Made by a program: the position numbers and the translations under genes | Source: Nicotiana tabacum | Taxonomy: Eukaryota; Streptophyta; Magnoliopsida; Solanales; Solanaceae | Assembly (NCBI RefSeq): GCF_000715075.1 | Contig: NC_134082.1 | Span: 60,723,466 to 60,787,465, forward strand | Direction of reading: 5' to 3' | DNA length: 64,000 nucleotides | Shown: positions 47,735 to 60,111 of the stretch, one piece after another | Layout: every line of letters starts with the position of its first letter | Position numbering within the stretch: the first letter of the stretch is position 1 | The notes under the pieces: model-generated | What the model saw: only the letters and a program-made list of their open reading frames with translations | What the model was told of the DNA's origin: nothing | Databases searched by the model: none

Positions 47735-50700
47735 TGTCACGACCCCGGTTCGCCCTCCGTGAACCATCGTGACAGCACCTAGTCTCTACGACTAGGTAAG
47801 CCTAATTTGCGGAAGAAAAACCAAAATTTGCGGAAGTAAATAATTTAAAACAGAAATAAAGTAGTAACAATGTTTAAATGTGTCGCTCAGCTTACACCAT
47901 ATTTAACTCTCAATACCAATACATAAACCCAAGACCCGAAAACCCACAAATCACAAGCTAAGAAAAACACTACATAGCTCTAACTCCGGAATGTCTAATA
48001 AGAACAGAAAAATACAAAAGGGCTAAATACTAAAAGCAGGAATAGAAAGGGACTTCTTGGTCTGCGGACACAGCAGATGTACCTCGAAGTCTCTAGAGCA
48101 GTCGCCTCCTCAAGGATGGTAGGCCTGAGTAGCGGTACCTGGATCTGCACATGAAAAACATGCACAGAAGAGGCATGAGTACACCACAACGATACTCAGT
48201 AAGTGCCAAGCCTAACCTCGGTGGGATAGTGACGAGGAAGGTCAGGGCCCTACTGAGATAAAATAAAGAATATGAGACATGACAGTATAAGATAAGCAGT
48301 ATAGTTGAAAATCTATAGTAAGAATCTACACAACAAAATAAGGAGTACAATAATGGAAACAGAAATAATGGCAAAAACCAGGAAGTACCTCTCATAACAA
48401 GGATGATAACCGGGGATATCTCAGTATCCCGAGAGTCTCTTAGTACCCTCAATATATATCAGGGATCTCTTGGTATCCTGAGGATCTCTGGGTATCCTCA
48501 ATGTACGCTAGGGATCTCTTGGTATCCCGAGGATTTCTTGGTATCCTCAAAGTATGATAGGGATCTCTTGGTATCCCGAGGATCTCTTGGTATCCTTAAT
48601 ATATGCTAGGGATCACTTGGTATCCTGAGGATCTCTTGGTATCCTCAATGTATGATAGGGATCTCTTGGTATCCCGAGGATCTCTCGGTATCCTCAATAG
48701 ATGCTAGGGATCTCTTGGTATCCCAAGGATCTCTTGGTATCCTCAGTATCCTGAGGATCTCATAGTACCCTCAATATACGCTAGGAATCTCTTGGTATCC
48801 CGAGGATCTCTCGGTATCCTCAATGTATGCTAGGTATCTCTTGGTATCCCGAGGATCTCTCGGTATCCTCAATATATGCTAGGGATCTCTTGGTATCCTA
48901 AGGATCTCTCGGTATCCTCAATATATGCTAGGGATCTCTTGGTATCCCGAGGGTCTCTTGGTATCCTCAATATATATGCTAGGGATCTCTTGGTATCCCG
49001 TACCTTAGTTCAGATCATAAAAACGTACAGGGGATCTCCCGGGATGCCGTCCCGTAGTCCCAAAGTAAAAACACACAACAACAACACAAGAATATCCAAT
49101 TAAGCTAAGTTTCGTACCAAGTAAACAATTAATTCTAGCCTAACATGCTTCACATAATGCAATTAAGGCAGTTTAAGCAAATAGGCAATTGAGTCAACTA
49201 AACATGCTTTTATAAACTAGCAACATGCTAAATTCACAAGTAGAATAAAACAGGAAAAAGAACTCAATCGAAATACTTAAGGAAAAATCGGATTTTCAAT
49301 AATTAGATCAAGTACGCGCTCGTCACCTCACGTACAAGGCATTTCAATTATCAAATATATCATATCCTAAGAGGAAGGCCCCCCACATAAGGTTAGACAA
49401 GCCACTTACCTCGATGGCCCAAATCTATTCAATTCAATTTCATAATATAAACAACACTTCAAATAACGGATTCTACAATTAAAGTCTAAGCTAATACGCG
49501 AAATTATGAAAAATGACCAAAACACCCCTCGGGCCCACGTCCTGGAATCAGGTAAAATTTATATTTTCAGAAACCTCGCACTCTCATGAGTCTAACCATA
49601 CCAAAATGATCCAAATCCCATAACATTTCGACCCTCAAATCCTCAAATCTATCTGAGAGGGTTTTGAAATTCTTCCAACTAAATTCACAGATTTAATGCC
49701 AAAACTAGTAATAGATTCGAGTAATCTAACCAAAATTAAGTTAAGAACACTTGCCCCGTTTCTCTAAAAAATCTCCCAAAAATCGCCTCTCCCTGAGCTC
49801 CAAATTTGTAAAAATGGAAAATGGGACGAAGTCCCATTTTCAGAACTTAAAACATTCTGTCCAGCAAGTTTCGCATCTGCGACTAGATAAGCCGCACCTG
49901 CGGTCCCGCAAGTGCGAGAAGAGATCTCACTTCTGCGGCGATTTCCGCATCTGCGGACAAGGAGTTCGCTTCTGCGGATGCGCTTCTGCGATGGAGCGTC
50001 CACTTCTGCGGTCTATGTTGGCCCTCCCTTTTTCCGCTTCTGTGCCTCCTTACCTGCGGAACCCAAACTGTAGGTGCGGTTATGACAGATATCAGCTGAA
50101 GCTGCAACCTTCCAACTCCCAAAATTCTTCCGTCAACCATCCGAAATCATCCCGAGGCCTTTGGGACCTCAACCAAAGCACCAACAAGTCACAAACAACT
50201 ATCCAAACTTGTACCAATCCTTAGAATACCTAAAACAACATCGGAACCTCGAATTAACCATGGATTTCAAGCCTAAGAACTCCAAAATTCTCAAAATACG
50301 CTTTTGATCAAAAAGTCTATAAAACCTTGTCCGAATGACCTGAAATTTTGCACACACGTCACATTCAACACTATGAAGCTATGCCAACTTTCAGAATTCC
50401 ATTCCGACCCTCGGATCAAAATCTCACTATCGGATCGGAAACTTCAAAAATTTAACTTTCGGCATTCCAAGCCTAAATTAGCTACGGACCTATAAAACAC
50501 ATTCTGATCACGCCCCTAAGCCCGAAATCACCTAACGGAGCTAACGGAACCTTCGGATTTCCATTCTGAGGCTGTCTTCACATTGTTCTGACTACGGTTA
50601 ACTTTCCAACACTTAAGCTCTCATTTAGGGACTAAGTGTCCCAAAACTCTCCGAAACTCAAAACCGAACATCCTGGCAAATCAAAATAGCATAACTAAAC

Positions 50701-50765
50701 TTGGGGAAAGCAGTTAATAGGGGATCAGGGCGTAATTTCTTAAGACGACCAGCCGGGTCGTCACA
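47735..50765 (-). repeat. Element D 3' LTR
   Basis: 3031 bp. On the minus strand it runs from TGTGACGACCCGGCTGG to GAACCGGGGTCGTGACA. It holds a 49-bp minisatellite (48413-49003) and a CpG-rich block (about 49865-50065). The bases about 47800-48218 match the other LTR without a difference I could find, while flanking parts differ at several percent. Confidence 0.9.
48413..49003 (-). repeat. 49-bp minisatellite in element D 3' LTR
   Basis: About 11-12 units of the plus-strand form AGGGATCTCTTGGTATCC, CGAGGATCTCTTGGTATCC, TCAATATATGCT. Each unit is itself two versions of a GGATCTCTTGGTATCC half-unit, and GGAT...ATCC gives a weak dyad. Variant endings ATGAT and ATGCT alternate in part of the array. 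Confidence 0.9.
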
Positions 50766-50775
50766 TCCTCCTACA
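50766..50775 (-). other. Element D polypurine tract
   Basis: The minus strand reads TGTAGGAGGA directly before the 3' LTR start, TGTGACGACC. Confidence 0.75.
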
Positions 50776-50819
50776 CTTATACATTCGTTCGTTCTCGAAC
50801 GAGCATAGCTATGTATATC

Positions 50820-51791
50820 CTACTCGGTCTCCCAAGTCGCTTCCTCAACCGGCCTACCCCGCCACTGAACCTTCACGTATGCAATGTTCTTTGACCTTAG
50901 CTTTCTAACCTGCCTGTCCAATATTGCCACTGGCTCCTCAACATAGGATAGATCATTGTCCAATTGGACTGAATTGAAATCCAACACGTGTGACGGATCA
51001 CCGTGATACCTCCGGCGTATCGAAATATGGAATACCGGATGAACTCCGGCCAAGCTGGGAGGTAAGGCAAGCTCATAAGCAACCTCCCCAACATGCCTCA
51101 ATATCTCAAAAGGGCTAATAAACCTCAGACTCAACTTCCCTTTCTTCTTAAATCTCATAACGCCTTTCATAGGCAATACCCGAAGCAGAACCTGCTCTCT
51201 AACCATATATGAAACATCATGAACCTTCCAATCCACGTAACTCTTCTGTCTAGACTGGGCTATGCGGAGTCTATCCTGAATTACCTTAACCTTCTTTAAA
51301 GCATCCTGAAATAAGTTTGTGCCCAATAATTTGGCCTTACCCGGCTCAAACCAACCCACCGGGGATCTACACCGTCTCCCATATAAAGCCTCATACAGTG
51401 TCATCTGAATGCTGGACTGATAGCTATTGTTATAAGCAAACTCCGCCAATGGCAAGAACTGATCCCAAGACCCTCCAAACTCAATCACACACGCACAAAG
51501 CATATCCTTAAGAATCTGAATAGTGCACTCAGACTGTCTGTCCGTCTGAGGGTGAAATGCTGTACTCAACTCTACCCGAGTACCTAAATCATGCTGAACC
51601 CTCCAGAACCATGATGTAAGCTGAGTACCTCTATCTGAAATGATGGAAATCGGAATACTATGTAGACGAACAATCTCCCGGATATAGATCTCTGTCAACC
51701 GCTGTGAGGAATAAGTAATACATATAAGAATAAAGTGAGCGGACTTGGCCAGCCGATCCACAATCACCCAAATAGCATCGAACTTTCTCAA
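50820..51791 (-). pseudogene. Element D integrase core and chromodomain-like tail
   Basis: Integrase joins retrotransposon cDNA to host DNA. This 323-codon frame has D12 (VDRLAKSAHF), D53 (SDRGTQ) and E88 (TDRQSE). The D-E spacing is one residue short of the usual 35. YGRRCRSPVGW and RFISPFEILRHVGEVAYEL are in the C-terminal domain. The end, PVAILDRQVRKLRSKNIAYV with QWRGRP and EATWETE, is the chromodomain-like tail of the Tekay/Del clade. A stop follows WETE, earlier than usual. The frame upstream is broken near 51840 (a stop between IEIPE and the core). Confidence 0.85.
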
Positions 51792-51839
51792 AGTCCGTAG
51801 GAGCCCAACTACAAAGTCTATGGTGATCCGCTCCCACTT

Positions 51840-52166
51840 TCACTCTGGAATCTCTATCTGCTGAAGTAACCCACCCGGTCTCTGGTGCTCATACTTCACC
51901 TGCTTACAGTTGAGGCACCGAGCTACAAATCCAACTATATCTTTCTTCATCCGCTTCCACCAATAGTGCTGTCTTAAATCTTGATACATCTTCACGGCAC
52001 CCGGATGGATGGAATACCGTGAACTATGGGCCTCCTCTAGAATCAACTCTCGAAGCCTATAAACATTGGGTACACAAATCCGACCTTGCATCCTCAATAC
52101 CCCATCATCACCAATAGTCACATCTCTGGCATCACCGTGCTTAACCTTGTCCTTAAGGACAAGCAA
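51840..52166 (-). pseudogene. Element D integrase zinc-binding domain
   Basis: A 108-codon frame with LRELILEEAHSSRYSIHPG, YWWKRMKKDIVGFV and CLNCKQVKYEHQRPGGLLQ, the HHCC domain at the start of integrase. It is contiguous with the core but separated by a stop at 51840-51842. Confidence 0.85.
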
Positions 52167-52913
52167 GTGAGGGTCATCATACTGTCACTCCCTGATACAA
52201 TCAAATAAGGAAGACCAAAAAACCACGCAAGCTAGAATCAAACTGGGCTCCGAAAGATCCAATCTCACAAACTGGCTTGGTAAGGCCTGAACATCGCCAA
52301 AGGCCTCTCCGATGCTGGTAAATAAGCTAAACTCCCCAAACTCTCTACCCGGCAACTCAAAGCATCGGCCACCACATTGGCCTTGCTCGGGTGATACAAA
52401 ATAGTGATATCATAGTCCTTCAGCAACTCTAACCACCTCATCTAATGCAAATTTAGATCCTTTTGCCTGAACAAGTACTACAAGCTCCGATGGTCAATAT
52501 AAATCTCACAAGGCACACCGTATAAGTAATGGCGCCAAATCTTCAGGGCATGAACAATGGCAGCTAACTCAAGGTTGTGAATAGTTTCTTCTCATGTATT
52601 TTCAATTGTCTAGACACGTAGGCAATCACCCTACCATCCTGCATCAACACCACTCCGAGGCCAATCCTCGAGGCATCACAATAGACCATATAAGACCTCG
52701 AATATATAGGCAATATCAAAATTGGGTTGTGGTCAAAGCTGTCTTGAGTTTCTGAAAGCTCGCCTCACACTCCTCTGTCCAATGAAACGGAGCACCCTTC
52801 TGGGTCAACCTGGTCATAAGGGCTGCAATCGATGAAAACCCCTCCACAAAACGATGGTAGTAGCCAGCCAAACCAAGGAAACTGCGGATCTCGGTAGCTA
52901 AGGATGGTCTGGG
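52167..52913 (-). pseudogene. Element D RNase H region, broken
   Basis: About 750 bp between RT and integrase where RNase H should lie. Pieces read in different frames on the minus strand, with stops. I can place it by position and by fragments such as the TEECEASFQKLKT-like region, but cannot give an intact domain. Confidence 0.6.
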
Positions 52914-53324
52914 CTAACTCTGCACGACCTCTATCTTCTTTGGATCCACCTGAATACCCTCACTCGATACCACGTTACCTAAGAATGCCACTGAATCCAA
53001 CCAAAACTCACATTTCGAGAACTTAGAATATAACTTTTTCTCCCTCAGAGTCTGAAGCACAATCCTCAGGTGCTGCTCATGATCTTCCTGACTCCGGGAA
53101 TACACCAGAATATCATCAATAAAGACAATGATGAACGAGTCAAGATACGGTCGGAACACACTGTGCATCAAATGCATAAAGGCTACTGGGGCATTGGTCA
53201 GCCCAAATGACATAACAAGGAACTCGTAATGTCTATACCGAGTCCTGAAAGCAGTCTTTGAGATATCTGACTCCCGAATCTTCAACTGATGGTAACCTGA
53301 GCGCAAGTCAATCTTAGAAAACAC
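52914..53324 (-). pseudogene. Element D reverse transcriptase, central part
   Basis: A 136-codon frame with [18 protein letters not shown] (catalytic Asp6), [20 protein letters not shown] and [10 protein letters not shown] (Asp70-Asp71), then [20 protein letters not shown]. Catalytic aspartates are kept. The N-terminal part (to about 53535) is in another frame and interrupted, so the enzyme cannot be made from one frame. Confidence 0.85.
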
Positions 53325-53535
53325 CTGTGCGCCCTAAAGTGGTCAAACAAATCATCAATACGAGGCAAAGGATAACGGTTCTTCACTATAACCTTGTTTA
53401 ACTGGCAATAATCAATACACATACGCATAGAACCATCCTTTTTCTTCACAAACAAGATAGGAGCACCCTAAGGTGATACACTGGGCCGAATAAAACCCTT
53501 ATCAAGCCATTCCTGTAACTTATCCTTCAACTCCT

Positions 53536-54156
53536 TCAACTCCAGAGGGTCATACGATACGGAGGAATAAAAATGGGCTGAGTGTACGGCAATAGATCAA
53601 TGCCAAAATCAATATCTCTATCAGGCGGCATGCTGGGAAGATCAGCTGGAAACACATCAGGAAAATCCCGTACTACTGGGACTAAATCAACTGAAAGGGT
53701 ATCAATACTGACATCTCTCACATAAACTAAATACGCATTACACCCCTTCTCAACCATATACTAAGATTTAAGAAAAGAAATAACTCTACTGGGAGTGTGA
53801 TCTAAAGTATCGCTCCACTCAACATGCGGTATCCCTGGCATAGCCAACGTCACGGTTTTGGCGTGACAATCAAGAATAGCATAATGGGGCGACAACCAGT
53901 CCATGCCCAAGATAATATCGAAATCTACCATGCTGAGCAACAATAAATCGGTTCTGGTCTCAAAACCACTAAGAGCAACCAAACACGACCGATAAATATG
54001 GTCCACAACAAGAGAATCTCCCACATGAGTAGAAACATAAATGGGGGAACTCAAAGAATCCTGAGATACACCCAAATGCGGAGCAAAATAAGAAGACACA
54101 TAAGAATAAGTAGAGCATGGATCGAATAGAATCAATGCATCTTTGTGGCAAACCAA
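53536..54156 (-). pseudogene. Element D aspartic protease and RT linker
   Basis: 53761-54156 encodes ALILFDPCSTYSYVSSYF, then FDIILGMDWLSPHYAILDCH. The clade's DPGS active site reads DPCS here (Gly to Cys), which should harm activity. After a stop, 53536-53757 gives MVEKGCNAYLVYV and PPDRDIDFGIDLLPYTQPI, the lead-in to RT. Confidence 0.8.
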
Positions 54157-55080
54157 TATAATACATGTGATGACAGAATCGGAAGCAACAACCTCGGCAC
54201 GGGCATGAAGGGCATAGTATCTGGCCTGGCCTCCCCTCTAGAGCGACCTCTACCTCCCCAACCTCCACCTCTAGCTGGCTGAGCAGGTGGGGTAGCAACT
54301 GGAGTTGTGATCATAGCCTGAGAACTCTGCAGAGCGCGCCGCGATTGAGAAGTCTGTGGAGGTGCACTCCTCCCAAGTATAGGGCAATCCCTCACCATAT
54401 GGCTTGTGTCACCACACTCAAAACAAGCTCTGGGTGGATGTGGCATGGGAACTATGTGGTACAGGTACCCCAAGACCCCTGAACACCTGAAACACTGTGT
54501 GAAATTCGAGATGCAAACTAAGTTGCTGACCCACAAAACCTCTACCATGTCGTACTCTTCCTCCAAAATAAGGACCAGTGGGTCTCTCCAGTCCATGAGG
54601 CCTCCTCACTTCCCTATATTCTCTCTCCTGACCTCGTCTGTCCTCTCTCTCCTGGACCCACCTATCTTCTACTTGGCGATAGGTCCTCACCACCCGCTGA
54701 ACTGGGACCACAGGCCATGCCGCTATGACGCCCGGAACCTGACCAATGAGAAATCGCTGCTCTGGAGTGGGGGTGGTGGAAGTCTGGGTCCCTTCCCCGA
54801 TCTGTGAAGTAGTTGGTACAATCTAAATCAACCCCACTAGAACTAACGTACCAAACATGCTCGGAACTATGCAAATGTCTCCTGAAAGGCTGGAGCAGTA
54901 GTAGCAGTAGGCGCATCCGGTGCCTGGGCTCTGGTTGGAACTGCTGGTAGTTCCTCGGTGGCAGTTTACGTGGGTGCTCTTGCTTCATTGCGTGCGCGTG
55001 CGCGTCCTCAGCCTCTAACCTGGCCCTAACTTCTGGCGACTCTCACAGGGGCACGGGTGCCTGATCATTTTAGGTAGCGC
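54157..55080 (-). pseudogene. Element D gag remnant with CCHC zinc knuckle
   Basis: The frame 54132-54596 carries CFECGDTSHMVRDC, a correct C-x2-C-x4-H-x4-C knuckle that binds RNA, followed by a Gln/Ser/Ala-rich and Gly/Arg-rich tail. Upstream text is in changing frames. The main gag domain (WWxxxxxxxxxxxxxW-type region, seen in element E) is missing, indicating an internal deletion. Confidence 0.75.
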
Positions 55081-55281
55081 GTGTCCTCACTATCGGTGAG
55101 AGAATAGAAGATAGAAGTTCAGAATTTGTGATGTCAAAAATCTTGCACGATAGGGAAATCAAATGAAGTGGCATTTTCCTAACGGTTTCATAGCCTCTCA
55201 TAGATAAGTACATACATTTCCGTACCAATCAGCGAGACTCTAATAAACTGGCTTGTGATCCATGTCTCCTATGAATCTAAT

Positions 55282-55293
55282 GCTCTGATACCA
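55282..55293 (-). other. Element D primer-binding site
   Basis: The minus strand reads TGGTATCAGAGC, an exact match to the common plant initiator tRNA-Met primer site, three bases inside the 5' LTR. Confidence 0.9.
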
Positions 55294-55296
55294 ACT

Positions 55297-58200
55297 TGTC
55301 ACTACCCCGGTTCGCCCTCCATGAACCATCGTGATGGCACCTAGTCTCTGCGGAAGAAAAACCAAAATTTGCGGAAGTAAATAATTTAAAACAGAAATAA
55401 AGTAGTAACAATGTTTAAATGTGTCGCTCAGCTTACACCATATTTAACTCTCAATACCAATACATAAACCCAAGACCCGAAAACCCACAAATCACAAGCT
55501 AAGAAAAACACTACATAGCTCTAACTCCGGAATGTCTAATAAGAACAGAAAAATACAAAAGGGCTAAATACTAAAAGCAGGAATAGAAAGGGACTTCTTG
55601 GTCTGCGGACACAGCAGATGTACCTCGAAGTCTCTAGAGCAGTCGCCTCCTCAAGGATGGTAGGCCTGAGTAGCGGTACCTGGATCTGCACATGAAAAAC
55701 ATGCACAGAAGAGGCATGAGTACACCACAACGATACTCAGTAAGTGCCAAGCCTAACCTCAGTGGGATAGTGACGAGGAAGGTCAAGGCCCTACTGAGAT
55801 AAAATAAAGAATATGAGACATGACAGTATAAGATAAGTAGTACAGTTGAAAATCTATAGTAAGAATTTACACAACATAATAAGGAGTACAATAACGGAAA
55901 CAGAAATAATGGCAAAAACAAGGAAGTACCACTCATAACAAGGATGATAACAGGGGATCTCTCAGTATCCCGAGGATCTCTTAGTACCCTCAATATATAC
56001 CAGGGATCTCTTGGTATCCCGAGGATATCTCGGTATCCTCAAAGTATGATAGAGATCTCTTGGTATCCCGAGGATCTCTTGGTATTCTCAATATATGCTA
56101 GGGATCACTTGGTATCCCAAGGATATCTTGGTATCCTCAATGTATTATAGGGATCTCTTGGTATCCCGAGGATCTCTTGGTATCCTCAATAGATGCTAGG
56201 GATCTCTTGGTATCACGAGGACCTCTTGGTATCCTCAATGTATTATAGGGATCTCTTGGTATCCCGAGGATCTCTTGGTATCCTCAATAGATGCTAGGGA
56301 TCTCTTGGTATCCCGAGGATCTCTTGGTATCCTCAATGTATGATAGGGTATCCTCAATGTATTCTAGGGATCTCTCGGTATCCTCAATATATGCTAGGGA
56401 TCTCTTGGTATCCCGAGGATCTCTTGGTATCCTCAATGTATGATAGGGATCTCTTAGTATCCCGAGGATCTCTTGGTATCCTCAATGTATGTTAGGGATC
56501 TATTGGTATCTCGAGGATCTCTCGGTATCCTCAATATATGCTAGGGATCTCTTGGTATTTCAAGGGTCTCTTAGTATCCTCAATATACGTGCCAGGGATC
56601 TATTGGTATCCCGCACCTCAGTTCAGATCATAAATACGTACAGTGGATCTCTCGAGATGTCGTCCCGTAGTCCCAAAGTAAAAACACACAACAACAACAC
56701 AAGTATACCCAATTATGCTAAGTTTCGTACCAAGTAAACAGTTAATTCTAGACTAACATGCTTCACGTAATGCAATTAAGGCAGTTTAAGCAAATAGACA
56801 ATTAAGTCAACTAAACAAGCTTTTCTAAACTAGCAACAGGCTAAATTCACAAGTAGAATAAAACAGGAAAAGAACTCAATTGAAATACTTAAGAAAAAAC
56901 TAGATTTTCAACAAATAGCTCAAGTACGCGCTCATCACCTCACGTACAAGGCATTTCAATTATCAAATACATCATATCCTAACGGGAAGGTCCCCCACAC
57001 AAGGTTAGACAAGCCACTTACCTCGAATCGGCTCAAAAATCAATTCGAAACCACGCTCTTGCCACGAGTCCTCGACTCCAAATTGCCCAAATCTATTCAA
57101 TTCAATTTCATAATATAAATAACACTTCAAGTAACTGATTCTACAATTAAAGTCTAAGCTAATACGTGAAATTATGAAAAATGACCAAAATGCCCCTCGG
57201 GCCCACGTCTTGGAATCGGGTAAAATTTATATTTACAGAAACCTCACACTCGCATGAGTCTAACCATACCAAAATTATCCAAATCCCATAACATTTCGAC
57301 CCTCAAATCCTCAAATCTATCTGAGAGGGTTTTGAAACTATTCCAACTAAATTCACAGATTTAATGCCAAAACTAGTAATAGATTCGAGTAATCTAACCA
57401 AAATTAAGTTAAGAACACTTACCCTGTTGTTTCTCTCAAAAATCTCCCTAAAATCGCCTCTCCTCGAGCTCCAAATTTGTAAAAATGGAAAATGGGACGA
57501 AGTCCCATTTTCAGAACTTAAAACATTCTGTCCAGCAAGTTTCGCATCTACGAGCAGATGAGCTACAACTGCGGTCCCGCAGGTGCGAGAAGAGATCTCG
57601 CTTCTGCGGCGGTTTTTGCATCTGCGGACAAGGAGTCTGCTTCTGCGAACGTGCTTCTGCAATGGAGCATCCGCTTCTGCGTTCTATGCTGGCCCTCTTT
57701 TTTTTTTTCTATTTTACATTGTAATAGCCGCTTCTGCGACTCCGCACCTGCGGAACCCAAACAGCAGATGCGGTTATGACAGATATCAGCTGAAGCTGCA
57801 ACCTTCCAACTCCCAAAATTCTTCCGTCAACCATCCGAAATCATCCCGAGGCCTCCGGGACTCAACCAAAGGCACCGACAAGTCACAAACAACTATACAA
57901 ACTTGTACCAATCCTTAGAACACCTAAAACAACATCAGAACCTCGAATTAACCATGGATTTCAAGCCTACGAACTCCAAAATTTTCAAAATACGCTTTCG
58001 ATCAAAAAGTCTATCAAACCTCGTCCGAATGACCTGAAATTTTACACACACGTCACATTCAACACTACAGAGCCACTCCAACTTCCAGAATTCCATTCTG
58101 ACCCTCAAATCAAAATCTCACTATCGGACCGGAAACTTCAAAAATTCAACTTTCGGCATTCCAAGCCTAAATTAGCTATGGACCTCCAAAACACAATCTG

Positions 58201-58459
58201 ATCACACCCCTAAGCTCAAAATCACCTAACGGAGCTAACAGAACCATTATATTTCCATTCCGAGGCCGTCTTTACACTGTTCCGACTACGGTCAACTTTC
58301 CAACGGTTAAGCTCCCATTTAGGGATTAAGTGTCCCAAAACTCTCCGAAACTCAAAACCAAACATCCCAGCAAATCAAAATAGCATAACTAAACTTGGGA
58401 AAAGTAGTTAATAGGGGATCAGAGTGTAATTTCTTAAGACGACCGGCCAGGTCGTCACA
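55297..58459 (-). repeat. Element D 5' LTR
   Basis: 3163 bp with the same landmarks as the 3' LTR: a perfect terminal hairpin GACGACC/GGTCGTC at 58438-58456, a CpG-rich block (about 57545-57775) and the 49-bp minisatellite. It lacks about 30 bp (TCTACGACTAGGTAAGCC region) present near 47790 and carries extra bases near 57027-57085 that are absent from the other LTR. Confidence 0.9.
55955..56612 (-). repeat. 49-bp minisatellite in element D 5' LTR
   Basis: Same unit as at 48413-49003, with a different number and order of variant units, including a shortened unit near 56340. The arrays have changed since, or during, the last replication cycle. Confidence 0.9.
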
Positions 58460-58464
58460 TATTT

Positions 58465-60111
<1,647 letters not shown>

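Larger units (their letters stand above)
47735..58459 (-). mobile_element. Element D: Tekay/Del-like chromovirus, 10.7 kb
   Basis: Complete LTR structure on the minus strand with target duplication TATTT (47730-47734 and 58460-58464), an initiator-Met primer site and a polypurine tract. The order along the minus strand is gag, protease, RT, RNase H, integrase and a chromodomain-like tail, which is Ty3/gypsy chromovirus order. Gag lacks its main domain and pol has stops. It is inserted in the 3' LTR of element E. Confidence 0.9.

Noticed and set aside
47995..48189. 64-codon frame identical at 55536-55730
   Set aside because: The identity reflects the unusually conserved LTR block at DNA level. 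No domain is recognisable, and it lies in a part of the LTR where coding is not expected.
48403..48609. Repetitive peptide frames in the 49-bp minisatellite (also 48876-49103, 55944-56150, 56489-56737)
   Set aside because: They translate the DNA repeat. Breaks fall at unit variants and there is no sign of coding constraint.
48413..49003. Regular repeats resembling a CRISPR array
   Set aside because: Units are contiguous and lack unique spacers. The context is a plant LTR and there are no cas genes.
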